DNA of 64,000 bases from G963701675 sp963701675 (GTDB lineage: Bacteria > Planctomycetota > Planctomycetia > Gemmatales > Gemmataceae): positions 682,001 to 746,000 of the forward strand of contig OY969623.1 of NCBI GenBank assembly GCA_963701675.1, read 5' to 3'. The notes below the pieces were generated by a model. It worked only from the letters and a program-made list of their open reading frames with translations. It had not been told where the DNA came from and made no database searches. Shown here one piece after another: positions 19,292 to 28,482 of this stretch. The translations under genes were made by a program, and so were the position numbers. The first letter of the stretch is position 1. The number at the start of each line of letters is the position of its first letter.

Positions 19292-20911
19292 CTACGCGCT
19301 CACAAAGTGCACGGCTTCTAGCCAGGGCCGAAGCATTATCGGCGTGAACGAAGACAAGTTCCGTAGTTTGCGTGGCATAAGTGTCTGTGACATCGGCGCG
19401 GCCACCGACGATTGCGGATTACTAGCTACACCACTCATACTTGCGTCGCTTTGATTCGTGAATTGTTTTTGGACAGGGTTTGCCCGCTGTTCGGCAATAG
19501 GACGGAAGCCATCAAAGGGGCTGGAACGCTCGTCGCCGAGCAACCGAATGGCGGCATAGTCGGAAAGATTCGCCTGGTTGTCTCGCCAGGCAAATCCAGC
19601 GACGACAATGCGGCCGTCCGGCTGAAGCGCAGCGCTGGTGCCGAAGTCGAAGTCGATGCCGTTGTCGATATCAATGGAGATGGTGGTCTTGCCGTCGCCG
19701 CTAAACGACTGATCCAAGTTGCCGGCCGGACTTAATCGGGCCGCGCCAAAGGCGTACTTGCCCGTGTCAATCTCGACGACACCTGCCACGACTACTTTGG
19801 CATCTGGTTGCAGCAGCAACGCGGGCATGCGGTCGCTCAAACCGCCGCCGATGTCAAAGGGAAATGACACCTTGCCGTCGCCGCCAAACCCGGAATCCAG
19901 CGTGCCGTCTATGTTGAAGCGCACCACCGAGACATCCGCGTTGTTGCTGCCGGCAGGCCGGGTCGAGCCCGATACGATGATCTTCCCATCGGTACGAATC
20001 ACGATGCCGCCGCCATTGTCGGCTGTCTCTTGGCCGGCCGGATCAAAGCCGACGTTGGTTTGGCCGCCGACGCCAAAGCTGGGGTCGGGATTCCCGTTGG
20101 CGAGGAGCCGAACGACTCCGATGTTGACATCGTCCGGAGAGAGCCGCGCCGTGCCCACCAGGACAATCCGCCCGTCGCGCTGGATCGCGACGCCGAAGCA
20201 ATTGTCGTCTTTGTATGTCGTGAGGTCGAACGGGATGATGGCCCGGCCGTTGACCCCAAAGCCGGTGTCGATCGTGCCGTCACTGTTCAGGCGGATCGCG
20301 CCAAAATCGTGGTCCTGATTCACATTCAAAGTGCTGCCGGAGACGACGATTTTCCCATCTCGCTGCAACGCAATGGAGTAGGACTTATCGTCCTGAAAAC
20401 CGCCGCTGTTAAAGGACACAACAACCTTGCCGCCGGTGCCGAACGTGGGGTCAAGTGTTCCATTCGAAGTCAGGCGCACGAGGGCGATGTATGCTTCAAA
20501 ACCATCCGTCATCGCAAAACCACCGACGATGATCCTGCCGTCGCGCTGCACCTTGATCGACCGGGCCACATCCACGCCCGTTGTTCCGGACAGATCGAAC
20601 GGGATGATGACGTGTCCGTTCACGCCGAAGCCGGTGTCAAGCTCGCCGTCCGCGCGCATGCGCGTCACACCGAAATCGCCGTCGCCGTCCGCGCGGTAGT
20701 GCAACCCGGTCATCACGATCTTACCGTCCTGTTGCAGCCCGACCGCAGACGCCTCCTCAGTCAAACCGGTGTCGACGTTCACCTTTCCCGTGCCGTTGAA
20801 AGTGAAGTCCAGTTCGCCGGCCAATAACTCACGCGGCTCGAGATTCTCAAGGCGCAGTATGGCGCGCCCTGGACGTGGGTTTTGTTGTGCCGTTCTCCCC
20901 CGAGTGCTCAT
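19292..20911 (-). CDS. LEPR-XLL exported delta-60 repeat protein
   Basis: The 539-aa protein has a basic N terminus, the LEPR-XLL-type motif LENLEPRELLAGELD, and then about seven delta-60 repeats. Each repeat combines a DxxFGxxGxxxxxFD strand pair with LQxDGKIVVxG, for example LQRDGKIVVSGST. These repeats predict a beta-propeller. AGGAG is 6 nt before the ATG. It is only 28 bp downstream of nothing on its own strand; the 1360-aa gene follows it after 28 bp, so the two may be co-transcribed. It is probably secreted or cell-surface; ligand unknown. Confidence 0.86.
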   Translation of the reverse strand: MSTRGRTAQQNPRPGRAILRLENLEPRELLAGELDFTFNGTGKVNVDTGLTEEASAVGLQQDGKIVMTGLHYRADGDGDFGVTRMRADGELDTGFGVNGHVIIPFDLSGTTGVDVARSIKVQRDGRIIVGGFAMTDGFEAYIALVRLTSNGTLDPTFGTGGKVVVSFNSGGFQDDKSYSIALQRDGKIVVSGSTLNVNQDHDFGAIRLNSDGTIDTGFGVNGRAIIPFDLTTYKDDNCFGVAIQRDGRIVLVGTARLSPDDVNIGVVRLLANGNPDPSFGVGGQTNVGFDPAGQETADNGGGIVIRTDGKIIVSGSTRPAGSNNADVSVVRFNIDGTLDSGFGGDGKVSFPFDIGGGLSDRMPALLLQPDAKVVVAGVVEIDTGKYAFGAARLSPAGNLDQSFSGDGKTTISIDIDNGIDFDFGTSAALQPDGRIVVAGFAWRDNQANLSDYAAIRLLGDERSSPFDGFRPIAEQRANPVQKQFTNQSDASMSGVASNPQSSVAAPMSQTLMPRKLRNLSSFTPIMLRPWLEAVHFVSA

Positions 20912-21229
20912 CGAACGCTCCTGTTGATATCTGTTCCGGTAATCACGATCCAGCCCATATTATACTGCCGGCCGGCAACGATTCACATGATCCTGGGCAG
21001 GCCGAGCACGGAGTCCAGTGGACTTCGGTTTTGTCCGACTTCATCCGGCCGCTCGTAACAAATCGCGGCGCGGGTCGCCGCTCCCCCTCACCACTCTTCC
21101 CTCACTCTAGTACAACTTTAATGTGTACCGGCATCGATTCGAAGCGGCTCACCCGCGATTTCGTCGGCCGGAAGGATGGTATTGGCGCCCTAAGCTTCGT
21201 AGTACCGCAGCTTAGTTGCAAGGTAGTAA
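20912..21229. other. divergent intergenic region
   Basis: These 318 bases separate the leftward delta-60 repeat gene from the rightward methyltransferase gene and should carry promoters for both. I found no confident promoter boxes or operators. AAGG, 6 nt before the ATG at 21230, is the rightward ribosome site. Confidence 0.4.
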
Positions 21230-21988
21230 ATGGAAACGCAGGACATTCTTGCGAAAGCGCACGACAAGAATATTCCCGTAACGTGGGAGGAATCGCACAA
21301 ATACACGCCGGGGGCGCGGCATCGGCGACGGCTGATCTTGCGGATGATCGCCGGCCTCGATTTCGCCGACGTTCTGGATGCGGGCTGTGCGCAGCCGCAC
21401 TTACTTCACGACATCGTGGAGCGGTACAAAGTTCCTGGTTTCGGCTGCGACCTGTCGGACCAGGTCATGGGGACGAACAAAGACTGCCTCCCGCAATGCG
21501 AGTTTCGGACGTTGAACTTGGCCCAGGAGACGTGGCCTGGAGGCCGGCAGTTCGATTTAGTCGTGTGTTCGGAAGTGCTCGAGCACATCTGGGACTGGGA
21601 AACCGCACTCGCGAACCTGGTTCGAATGACACGGAAACACCTCGTAATTACCGTACCGAGCGGCAAACTCCGCCTCGTCGAAAAAATGCTAGGCCACTAT
21701 CGCCATTATGAAGGGAAAGAACTCGCCCACGCACTTGCGCAAAACGGGTGTAGCGACATACGCTTACGGAAGTGGGGCTTCCCGGTATATTCAATGTTCC
21801 GCCTGGCCGTGAGCGGCGTGGCGCCGACCACGTTGTACTCCGCATTCTGCTCGGCCGAGCGCAAATACACCTGGTCGCAGAAGCTTGTCGCGCATTCGCT
21901 TACCGGCTTGTTTTACATTAATGACTTGTTCCGGCAGGGTGGACTGTTGTTCGCGTACGCGTGCGCCCCCCAGATCTCCCGTTCTTAA
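21230..21988 (+). CDS. class I SAM-dependent methyltransferase
   Basis: This 252-aa protein has a Methyltransf_11/12-type fold. Motif I reads VLDAGCAQPHLL, with AQP in place of the usual GxG. The acidic strand contains GFGCDLSD, and motif II reads FDLVVCSEVLEHIWDWE. It faces away from the surface-glycan operon and its stop lies 21 bp from that operon's last stop, so the genes converge. A role in modifying a sugar or lipid intermediate is a guess from position. Substrate unknown. Confidence 0.8.
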   Translation: METQDILAKAHDKNIPVTWEESHKYTPGARHRRRLILRMIAGLDFADVLDAGCAQPHLLHDIVERYKVPGFGCDLSDQVMGTNKDCLPQCEFRTLNLAQETWPGGRQFDLVVCSEVLEHIWDWETALANLVRMTRKHLVITVPSGKLRLVEKMLGHYRHYEGKELAHALAQNGCSDIRLRKWGFPVYSMFRLAVSGVAPTTLYSAFCSAERKYTWSQKLVAHSLTGLFYINDLFRQGGLLFAYACAPQISRS

Positions 21989-22009
21989 ATCGCTGCTTAT
22001 GATCGCGGC

Positions 22010-24133
22010 TCACTCCCTATCGGCGGTTGTCGTCAGAGTTACGCTTGTCGCGTAGCCCATCCGGTAGTTGGTGCCAGCGATCCGGGCCCCGATCGCGTGC
22101 GGCTTGCCATCTTTGAGGAAACGGGGAGTCGAAATTCGAAAGCCGTGCCGGCCGGAGCCGATGTGGCGGTCCAGGAGGTCTTGGCGGAACTCGTTGGCGG
22201 TTACGGAGGTGAGTCGCACGTCATCGACATAAATGTCCACTTCGACGGGCGGGCCGGGAGCTTCCTTGAGCCGTGCCCAGCCGGAGATTTCATTGTCATC
22301 GACTAGCTCAAGCACACCGGCGACAGGAGTGTAGTCCGGTGGCGCCCACTTGCCGTAAGACAATTGAATCCACAGCAACGCACCGGCAAGGACAAAGAGG
22401 ACGCCTACGATCAAGCTTCCGATAGTCATTCGGCCTGCGGTGGATCGGAACGATATGGTGAGGTATGCACCGCCCACTAGCAGCCACGCTGCGGTAATGG
22501 TCAAGGCGAGTGCTTGCGGGAAATAATAACGCATCTCCGAGCCGCAAAGGGTCGACGCGTCGATTATCGTAAACACCGTCATCCGCACAAAACCGTAACC
22601 GCCGAAAGCGAAAGCCGGAAGGACATACCAAGCCCAACCGGGTGGTCGCCAAAAAACAATGACTAGGCCCGCCAGCGCCATACCTGCGGCCAACGCCATT
22701 TCCGCCCCGCGGTTATATACCGCCCATAGCCAATCTCGAACTTGAGTTTGCCGCGTCGTGCCGGGATAGTGGGTGACACGCCGGCAGGCGACACGGTCAA
22801 ATAGGGCTTTGATTTCCGGTGTTGTTGCCGGAGCATCGGCAAAAGGTTCGGTGGGGCCTTTTTCGGACCAGCAGTGATACCACACCGAGCGCCAACTCGG
22901 CCACAGCCGATGCGCGTAGGTTTCCAAGTCGGGATGCACAGCCCAACCCACGCCCGGCGGTAGGGTACGTGTTCGAAGCCGGCCCTCCGCGGCCGCGGTA
23001 TTGAGTTCCTCCGCAATGCGTCCGTAGTACGATTCGGTTTCCGTGGCAGATTGGTAATGCCCCGCTTCCTTCACGGCCTGGCGAAAGAGCAGAAGGAAAA
23101 AGCCGCCGCTGTATTCGTTTTCAGGGATGTCTTGATACGAGTTCCACGCATCGTGCCAGTGAAGCAAGTGGCCTTCGAGGGATGGCTGTAGCTCGCGGAA
23201 GCTGGGGCTGACGCTATAAGCCTTCTCGCGCATGTCTCGTGTGATCGGTACGTAAGAAAGAGGGCGATCCGGTTTGATACTCAGGAGTGCTCGATAGGCC
23301 GCCTGGAGCTTCGGTGAACTTATATTGCTGACGGCGAAAACGCCCCACCGACAATAATTGGCGTACATGAACATAAAGGTCATCAGAGCAACGAGTGCAG
23401 CGGGTGGCGCCCATTCAAGCAACCAACGCAGCAATGCCCGGCCGGTGTTCGCAGCGTGATTCCATTCAGCAAGGAGGCTTGCCACAAGGAACGGCAAGAC
23501 AAAAACGACAACGAGCGACCGCTCCTGCCGGGTGTTCCAAAGGAGGCCGAGCGCCAATCCGGTCGCGACCCAACAGAGCCACCAGCCCGGCTTGCCGCGC
23601 CGCTTTACTTGCAGCAGCAGCGCTCCGCCCGCTAGCATCAAAAGCGCGGAATAGAGTGTGTCGTGGGTTGCGCGTTCGAACATGTAGAAATGCGCCGGAA
23701 GGAACGCAATTGCTGCGTACACAACCAACGCGACCCAAGAACGGGTTTGGCGATACATCAGTGTCCACGCGAGGAATCCCGCGGCAGCGAGGTAGATCAC
23801 CTCGTGCGCCAGACGTAGCGGCAGTCCCAGCCGATACGTCACGGCAACGAAAAGCGGGTAGGGGGCTTCTTTCAGAAATGACAGCCGTGAATAGCCTGGG
23901 GCAAACCAGTACCACGACTCGGCGGTTCGGAGAAACCACTCGTCGTCGTACTCGCTGGGCCCAGCGTGGATGCCTTGATCGCCGCTGAGCCAAAGGGCAA
24001 GCACGGTGACACAGAGGCCGGCGCACCAGGTGGCGAGACGCGTGGTTAGCCTCGATGCGGAGTCTTCGGAGCGGAGCGCGGGCGTCGTATACCCCGCGCT
24101 CCGCTCCGAAGACTTCGCGTCGAGGCTAAACAT
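22010..24133 (-). CDS. GT39/ArnT-like membrane protein with C-terminal beta domain
   Basis: The 707-aa product has roughly ten transmembrane helices and an early acidic loop (YDDEWFLRTAESWY) like the catalytic first loop of GT-C glycosyltransferases of the PMT/ArnT type. The last 100 residues or so (from VLELVDDNEISGWA) form a predicted extracytoplasmic beta domain. It is the last gene of a four-gene operon, 12 bp after the phosphodiesterase gene. Residues 2-30 are encoded entirely by a near-perfect 37-bp inverted repeat, so the true start or the origin of that segment is uncertain. Transfer of a lipid-linked sugar at the outer face of the membrane is inferred. Confidence 0.7.
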   Translation of the reverse strand: MFSLDAKSSERSAGYTTPALRSEDSASRLTTRLATWCAGLCVTVLALWLSGDQGIHAGPSEYDDEWFLRTAESWYWFAPGYSRLSFLKEAPYPLFVAVTYRLGLPLRLAHEVIYLAAAGFLAWTLMYRQTRSWVALVVYAAIAFLPAHFYMFERATHDTLYSALLMLAGGALLLQVKRRGKPGWWLCWVATGLALGLLWNTRQERSLVVVFVLPFLVASLLAEWNHAANTGRALLRWLLEWAPPAALVALMTFMFMYANYCRWGVFAVSNISSPKLQAAYRALLSIKPDRPLSYVPITRDMREKAYSVSPSFRELQPSLEGHLLHWHDAWNSYQDIPENEYSGGFFLLLFRQAVKEAGHYQSATETESYYGRIAEELNTAAAEGRLRTRTLPPGVGWAVHPDLETYAHRLWPSWRSVWYHCWSEKGPTEPFADAPATTPEIKALFDRVACRRVTHYPGTTRQTQVRDWLWAVYNRGAEMALAAGMALAGLVIVFWRPPGWAWYVLPAFAFGGYGFVRMTVFTIIDASTLCGSEMRYYFPQALALTITAAWLLVGGAYLTISFRSTAGRMTIGSLIVGVLFVLAGALLWIQLSYGKWAPPDYTPVAGVLELVDDNEISGWARLKEAPGPPVEVDIYVDDVRLTSVTANEFRQDLLDRHIGSGRHGFRISTPRFLKDGKPHAIGARIAGTNYRMGYATSVTLTTTADRE
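24046..24129. repeat. 37-bp near-perfect inverted repeat inside a coding region
   Basis: The arms 24046-24082 and 24093-24129 are complementary at 35 of 37 positions around a 10-base loop (CGTCGTATAC). The mismatches correspond to 24055 and 24060. The element starts one base after the ATG of the 707-aa membrane protein gene and supplies codons 2-30 in frame. It may be a mobile palindromic unit or an attenuator-like hairpin. Confidence 0.85.
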
Positions 24134-24145
24134 TCGGAGGTGTTC

Positions 24146-25597
24146 CTACGACATTTCGGAAGACGCCAACTGAACCTTAGCCAGCTGCGCCGCCGGTGCA
24201 AATGCCTGCGGATAAACCCGCCCCTTTGAATGCTCGTTGTAACGGACACCGAGGATGTAGCTGATGTTGGCATTGATGTCCATGATCGATGGTTGCCCAT
24301 CGAACCGACAGCGGGTGACCTGTGGTCCGAGGAAGATCAACGGCGTGAACTTTTCTTGCTCGCTAATCATGTAAGAATGATCGTTGATCCACAAGCCGTG
24401 GTCGCTGGAAATAATGATCGTCGTGTCTTCCAGGTGACCGTTTTCATCGAGCCAGTTGTAGAACGCCCGGATGTTAGCGTCGGCTCGAGAGGCCGCCTCG
24501 CGATACTGTTTCGAATAACTGCCGTAGCTGTGGCCGGTGAAGTCCGTTTCACTGATGTCGACGATGAAGAGTCGCAATTCCGGGCGGTTGGCCACGTCCT
24601 CTCGAAGCTGATCGAACATCAGGTGCTCGGTCTTCTCGGCGCCGTGTTCGACGAGGCTGAACCACTGCACTTCCCAATGCGGTTTAGAAAAGTGCTTCAT
24701 GTGTACGCTGCCGTAGAGCTTCGTCGGCACAAGATCGGGCGTGGCATTGATGGTCAGCGATTGGCCGAGATTGTTGTTACGGATGCCGTGCACGCGCGGC
24801 GGAGCACCGGTGAGAATCGACGCGAACGCAGGGTTGGTAAGCGCCCGGTACACGGTGAGAGCTCCGTTCGGCGCATAGGCCTGTTTCTCCATCATCTCGT
24901 GCAAGAAGGGCATCGACGAGCGTTGAAACCAGTACCAGCTCAATCCGTCAATATTCAAATGAATAACGCGCCGGCTTATCACCTGGTCTACGGTCGGTTG
25001 GCGCGGCTCGGGGACGAAGGTTCGCGGGGAAAGCGAACGAACCACCGCGGCGGCCAATAGCAAAACCACGTACTGCGCCGCGTACCATATGTTCGGTGTG
25101 ACGGGTGTTGCCGCCAGATTCAGCGCGAGGATTCCGCTGAACAGTAAAGGCACCGGCAAGCTCAAGGTTGTTGGGGCCAACGAAATAGTCGAACTAGCGA
25201 GCATACGCCAAACGACGGTTTTGTCTCGGCTGGCAACCACGTGTGGTGTGCCCTGGAAGACCATTTGCGTCAGCGCCCCGAGCACCAGGCAAGCGGCAAC
25301 GATTCCAACCGTAACCCACGGCGCGACGCCGCCGGAAAGAATGAGAGTGGCAATGTAGAACGGCAGCACGGCGACGAACGTGGGATAGTAATTGGCAATC
25401 AGGAATGCGGCCAACGTCAAGGCGAACGACACCGGCAGCCACCAACTCCAGATAAGTGTGCCGGTGAGCCATGTCACGCCCAACCATGCCGCAACGCCGG
25501 CCATCGGCACGAACGAGTCGATCGTGGTCATGAAATACATAACTCGAACGGCGAATTCCTCGAAACCTGGAGATACGCGTGGCTTGGCGTCCGTCAT
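24146..25597 (-). CDS. membrane-anchored alkaline-phosphatase-superfamily phosphodiesterase
   Basis: The 483-aa protein has four or five N-terminal transmembrane helices (residues about 25-190) followed by a type I phosphodiesterase/nucleotide pyrophosphatase-like domain. Metal and nucleophile elements are visible: LNIDGLSW, the probable nucleophile threonine in ALTNPAFASILTG, SETDFTGHSYG, and ISSDHGLW. It is the third gene of the glycan operon, 23 bp after the epimerase gene. Such enzymes add or remove phosphate-linked head groups on lipids or glycans. The exact reaction is unknown. Confidence 0.78.
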   Translation of the reverse strand: MTDAKPRVSPGFEEFAVRVMYFMTTIDSFVPMAGVAAWLGVTWLTGTLIWSWWLPVSFALTLAAFLIANYYPTFVAVLPFYIATLILSGGVAPWVTVGIVAACLVLGALTQMVFQGTPHVVASRDKTVVWRMLASSTISLAPTTLSLPVPLLFSGILALNLAATPVTPNIWYAAQYVVLLLAAAVVRSLSPRTFVPEPRQPTVDQVISRRVIHLNIDGLSWYWFQRSSMPFLHEMMEKQAYAPNGALTVYRALTNPAFASILTGAPPRVHGIRNNNLGQSLTINATPDLVPTKLYGSVHMKHFSKPHWEVQWFSLVEHGAEKTEHLMFDQLREDVANRPELRLFIVDISETDFTGHSYGSYSKQYREAASRADANIRAFYNWLDENGHLEDTTIIISSDHGLWINDHSYMISEQEKFTPLIFLGPQVTRCRFDGQPSIMDINANISYILGVRYNEHSKGRVYPQAFAPAAQLAKVQLASSEMS

Positions 25598-25620
25598 CAG
25601 AGAATCTCAAGGGAGAAATA

Positions 25621-26658
25621 CTAGGTCGGTACCGTTTCCGTAGGCCGTTGATGCGGTACGACGTCGGCGTCCGAAGCCTGGAACGTGCGGGCCAATCCTT
25701 CGTTGAGTTGCACGAGCGGATGCGGATAGATTCGCCGCACCTTGGCGTTATCGCACCACAATCCATCGTCTAGGATATGCAACAAGCGCCAGGGCACCAA
25801 TCGCGTCAGCCCCGGTAGCCAGATCAACCCGCGCGCGAGAGCCCAGCACCACGGCGGCAGATGCACGAGCTTCCGTGCGGGATTGACGGCGTCACGGATC
25901 TTGCCGACGACGTTACCGATTCGGATGGCTTCGCCGCTCGTGAGGAAGTACGTCTCATTCGCGGCGGCCGGCGACTCGGCGAGGAAAAGCAGCAGTCGGA
26001 CGGCATCGTCGATGAACAACATGCTCGCCCGACCGGGCCAATCGATGGCCGCCGAAAGCTTCCCTTGCCTCAGTCCATCGGCCAGCACCGGCACGAGGCC
26101 CGTCCGCACACCCGGGCCGTAAAGCGTCGTGAGCCGGGCAATGGTGTAGGAAGCGCCTTCACGGGCGCACCAGTCGTGGACGATACGCTCGGCCGCCAGC
26201 TTCGTCCTGCCGTATGGCGTACGCGGCTGACAGGGGCTGTCTTCAGCGAGAGGTTGACCGCGCGGCCGATGGATGCGATCCACGGCGGCGCTGGTGCTGG
26301 TCATAACGACGCGCTTGACACGCATTTGACCGTTGAACGTCGCCAAGAGATTAGCGGTGCCGTCAACGTTGATAGGAGCAAGCCGGCTCTCCGGCCAACT
26401 GGTATCTGTTGCCGCCGCGAAGTGGAAGAGCACATCCCACGGGCCGTCGAGTTTGTCGGCAACGGGTCGCTTGCACAGGTCGCCTTCGACGCAACGGATG
26501 CCTTCCAATTCGAAGGCTTGACGCGTCGCCAATTCGGCAGGGTTGCCGAAGGGAGGCACCAGGCACACCACGGAATCCGCCCCGTGAGCCTGAGCCCAGC
26601 GTCGGACAAGAACACTACCAAGGTAACCGGTGCCGCCCGTTACCAACGCACGCATCAT
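25621..26658 (-). CDS. NAD-dependent epimerase/dehydratase (extended SDR)
   Basis: The 345-aa enzyme has the nucleotide-binding glycine motif GGTGYLG (G8, G11, G14), an active-site serine region STSA at 121-124, and Y149/K153 in TPYGRTKLAA. This fits extended SDRs acting on nucleotide sugars or sterol-like substrates (3-beta-HSD-like). ATG ATG are adjacent at the start. It lies 27 bp after the GT9 gene in an operon for surface-glycan building, so a nucleotide-sugar epimerase or dehydratase is the best guess. Confidence 0.88.
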   Translation of the reverse strand: MMRALVTGGTGYLGSVLVRRWAQAHGADSVVCLVPPFGNPAELATRQAFELEGIRCVEGDLCKRPVADKLDGPWDVLFHFAAATDTSWPESRLAPINVDGTANLLATFNGQMRVKRVVMTSTSAAVDRIHRPRGQPLAEDSPCQPRTPYGRTKLAAERIVHDWCAREGASYTIARLTTLYGPGVRTGLVPVLADGLRQGKLSAAIDWPGRASMLFIDDAVRLLLFLAESPAAANETYFLTSGEAIRIGNVVGKIRDAVNPARKLVHLPPWCWALARGLIWLPGLTRLVPWRLLHILDDGLWCDNAKVRRIYPHPLVQLNEGLARTFQASDADVVPHQRPTETVPT

Positions 26659-26685
26659 TAGGCTCCGTGTGATCTCAATGCCGAT

Positions 26686-27942
26686 TCATAGAACTGCGAT
26701 AGGCTCGTGGGCAAGGGGCAGGCTTGCACGCCGCACTGGCTCCGAAACCGCACGGCGTGGAAGGTAGCGACTTTCGAGCACGTCCAGAACTTGGCTAGGC
26801 TCGATCCGCCGCAGGCAGATGTTATCCTGACATTTGCTGTTTTTGTCGGTGTAGATGTTAAGGCATGGACCGCACGGCTCTGCCCGGTACAGCACCGTGT
26901 TGCGCGATGTCGCCGGCGGGCCGTATACTTCGGGGCTTTCCGGACCGAACAACGCCAGAACCGGCAGACCGGCGCAGACGGCGAAGTGCAACGGACCGGA
27001 GTCATTCCCCAAGTACAAGTTGGAAATCTCCATCAAGGCGATGAGCTCGGTCAAGCTGGCACGGCCCGCCAGGTTCACGACGGCTTCAGGCCGTGACAAG
27101 CTCGCCTGAAATCGATCGACATACTCGCGATCGCCGGGACCGCCAATCAGCAGGCAGCGAACGCCGTCTTGCCGTGACAGTTCTTCAACCACCGTGCGAA
27201 AGTGGTCGGCCGGCCAACGCCGGTGCGGGGCCATCTCACCGGTGTTGATGTTGACGAGAATCCGATAGTCGTCGCGCGCCAACTCAAAGCCCAGGCGTCG
27301 TTCCAGTTCGGCGACGACGTGGGCCGGACGATCCGCATGCAGCGATGCCAAGGGCGGCGTAGGGCCGTCGTACCCCAGCCGTCGCGCGAATGCCAGGAAC
27401 TTCTCCTGGACGTGGCGTGTATTGTCGTAGGAAACGAAATCGTGAAAGAACTTGTCCCGGTACGGGGCGAAGCCGCCGAACGCCATCGCAAATCGCTTCT
27501 TCAGCATCAGCGTGTAGAGCGTTCCGAAAGTTGCATAGAACTCCAAATTGATCACGATGTCGAATCGCTTCTTACGCAGTTTCCAGAGGCTCCGAATGGT
27601 GCTCCCGGCGAACCGGCGTGGCCGCGTCGGATTGACCATAACGAAGTCGTCGACCCCAATCTCGAATTCCGCCAGCCCGCGATTGGCAAAGAACGTGAGA
27701 AGGGTGATACGGGCTTGGGGATAGCGTCGTTTCAGCGCTTGAAAGAGGGGGGTGGCCTGAAGAATGCTTCCCATCCCCAGAAACTTGATCACAAGGATTT
27801 CGCGGACGGAGCCTGGTTCCGGCGGCGTCGGATGGTCGGTCCGGCGAACGTGCCGGCCGAACACCCACAAGAAAAACCCAATGATCCGACAGACGAGTGA
27901 GCCGACGTGCTTGTCAACCACTCGCATCAACTTAAACCGCAC
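26686..27942 (-). CDS. glycosyltransferase family 9 (heptosyltransferase-like)
   Basis: The start is GTG at 27942 with AGGAG 6 nt upstream; an internal ATG at 27927 is possible. The 418-aa protein has the GT9 N-terminal signature (ILVIKFLGMGSILQATPLF) and the donor-site motif LGNDSGPLHFAVCAGLPVLA. A C-terminal cysteine-rich stretch (CGPCLNIYTDKNSKCQDNIC) is also seen in many GT9 proteins. GT9 enzymes transfer heptose or related sugars to LPS core or similar glycolipids. As first gene of the operon it suggests synthesis of a lipid-linked surface glycan. Confidence 0.88.
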   Translation of the reverse strand: MRFKLMRVVDKHVGSLVCRIIGFFLWVFGRHVRRTDHPTPPEPGSVREILVIKFLGMGSILQATPLFQALKRRYPQARITLLTFFANRGLAEFEIGVDDFVMVNPTRPRRFAGSTIRSLWKLRKKRFDIVINLEFYATFGTLYTLMLKKRFAMAFGGFAPYRDKFFHDFVSYDNTRHVQEKFLAFARRLGYDGPTPPLASLHADRPAHVVAELERRLGFELARDDYRILVNINTGEMAPHRRWPADHFRTVVEELSRQDGVRCLLIGGPGDREYVDRFQASLSRPEAVVNLAGRASLTELIALMEISNLYLGNDSGPLHFAVCAGLPVLALFGPESPEVYGPPATSRNTVLYRAEPCGPCLNIYTDKNSKCQDNICLRRIEPSQVLDVLESRYLPRRAVSEPVRRASLPLAHEPIAVL

Positions 27943-28482
27943 GCCGCACTCCTGTTTCGACTCGGAAACCCGCTAGGCACCTTGTGGGAGCATTGTACAA
28001 GGCAAGTGTTATGCCGACTCTCGTTGTCCCAAATTAGCTGCCGATTGCCGCCGAACCGATTGGGCGAACTTTTCCAGCAACCGGCCTCTGCTCATTGCGG
28101 TTTATGGAGTTGAAGCGACGAGGCGCCTCGAAATTTCACATTCGACTGGACATAGAAATGACGCGACTCAGCGTCTCGGCGCTAAGGATACTTAACACCG
28201 CGTCTCGGCCTGTACACCGGCCAACTAATCCGAGCCGCGCACACAGCGAGTCTTCGAGCGCAGTAAGCGGCCGGTCGACGACCAAGGAAAGCAATCGCGG
28301 TAATGCACTCGGAATTTTGTTGACATCACAGGTAATCATGTTTTCATATGTATCCACGTGAATGTGACGACACGCTCCCCGTGTGCACATCTCACCGGTC
28401 AACCCGCTCCGCCCGCACTGGCACATGCCGGCCGCTTGTGACCTGCCGCTGTCGCGTTGACTTACTACGCGGAACTTCACCT
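27943..28482. other. divergent intergenic region
   Basis: This 540-base gap separates the leftward glycan operon from the rightward 1814-aa surface protein gene. Small reading frames here have no recognisable content. A 12-base palindrome CGAGGCGCCTCG sits near 28114, and a possible sigma-70-like promoter at 28320-28349 faces right. Confidence 0.45.
28320..28349 (+). promoter_or_regulatory. possible sigma-70-type promoter
   Basis: TTGACA at 28320-28325 is followed after 18 bases by TCATAT (28344-28349), a weak -10 match. It lies about 135 bases upstream of the ATG at 28483. The -35 match is perfect but the -10 is poor, so this is tentative. Confidence 0.3.

Noticed and set aside
28370..28482. 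Search for the two-hairpin leader upstream of the 1814-aa surface gene
   Set aside because: A GC-rich GTGTGCAC segment occurs but the CCCAACA spacer, hairpin 1 and CAGGTGCGCTC are absent; it is not a fifth copy.
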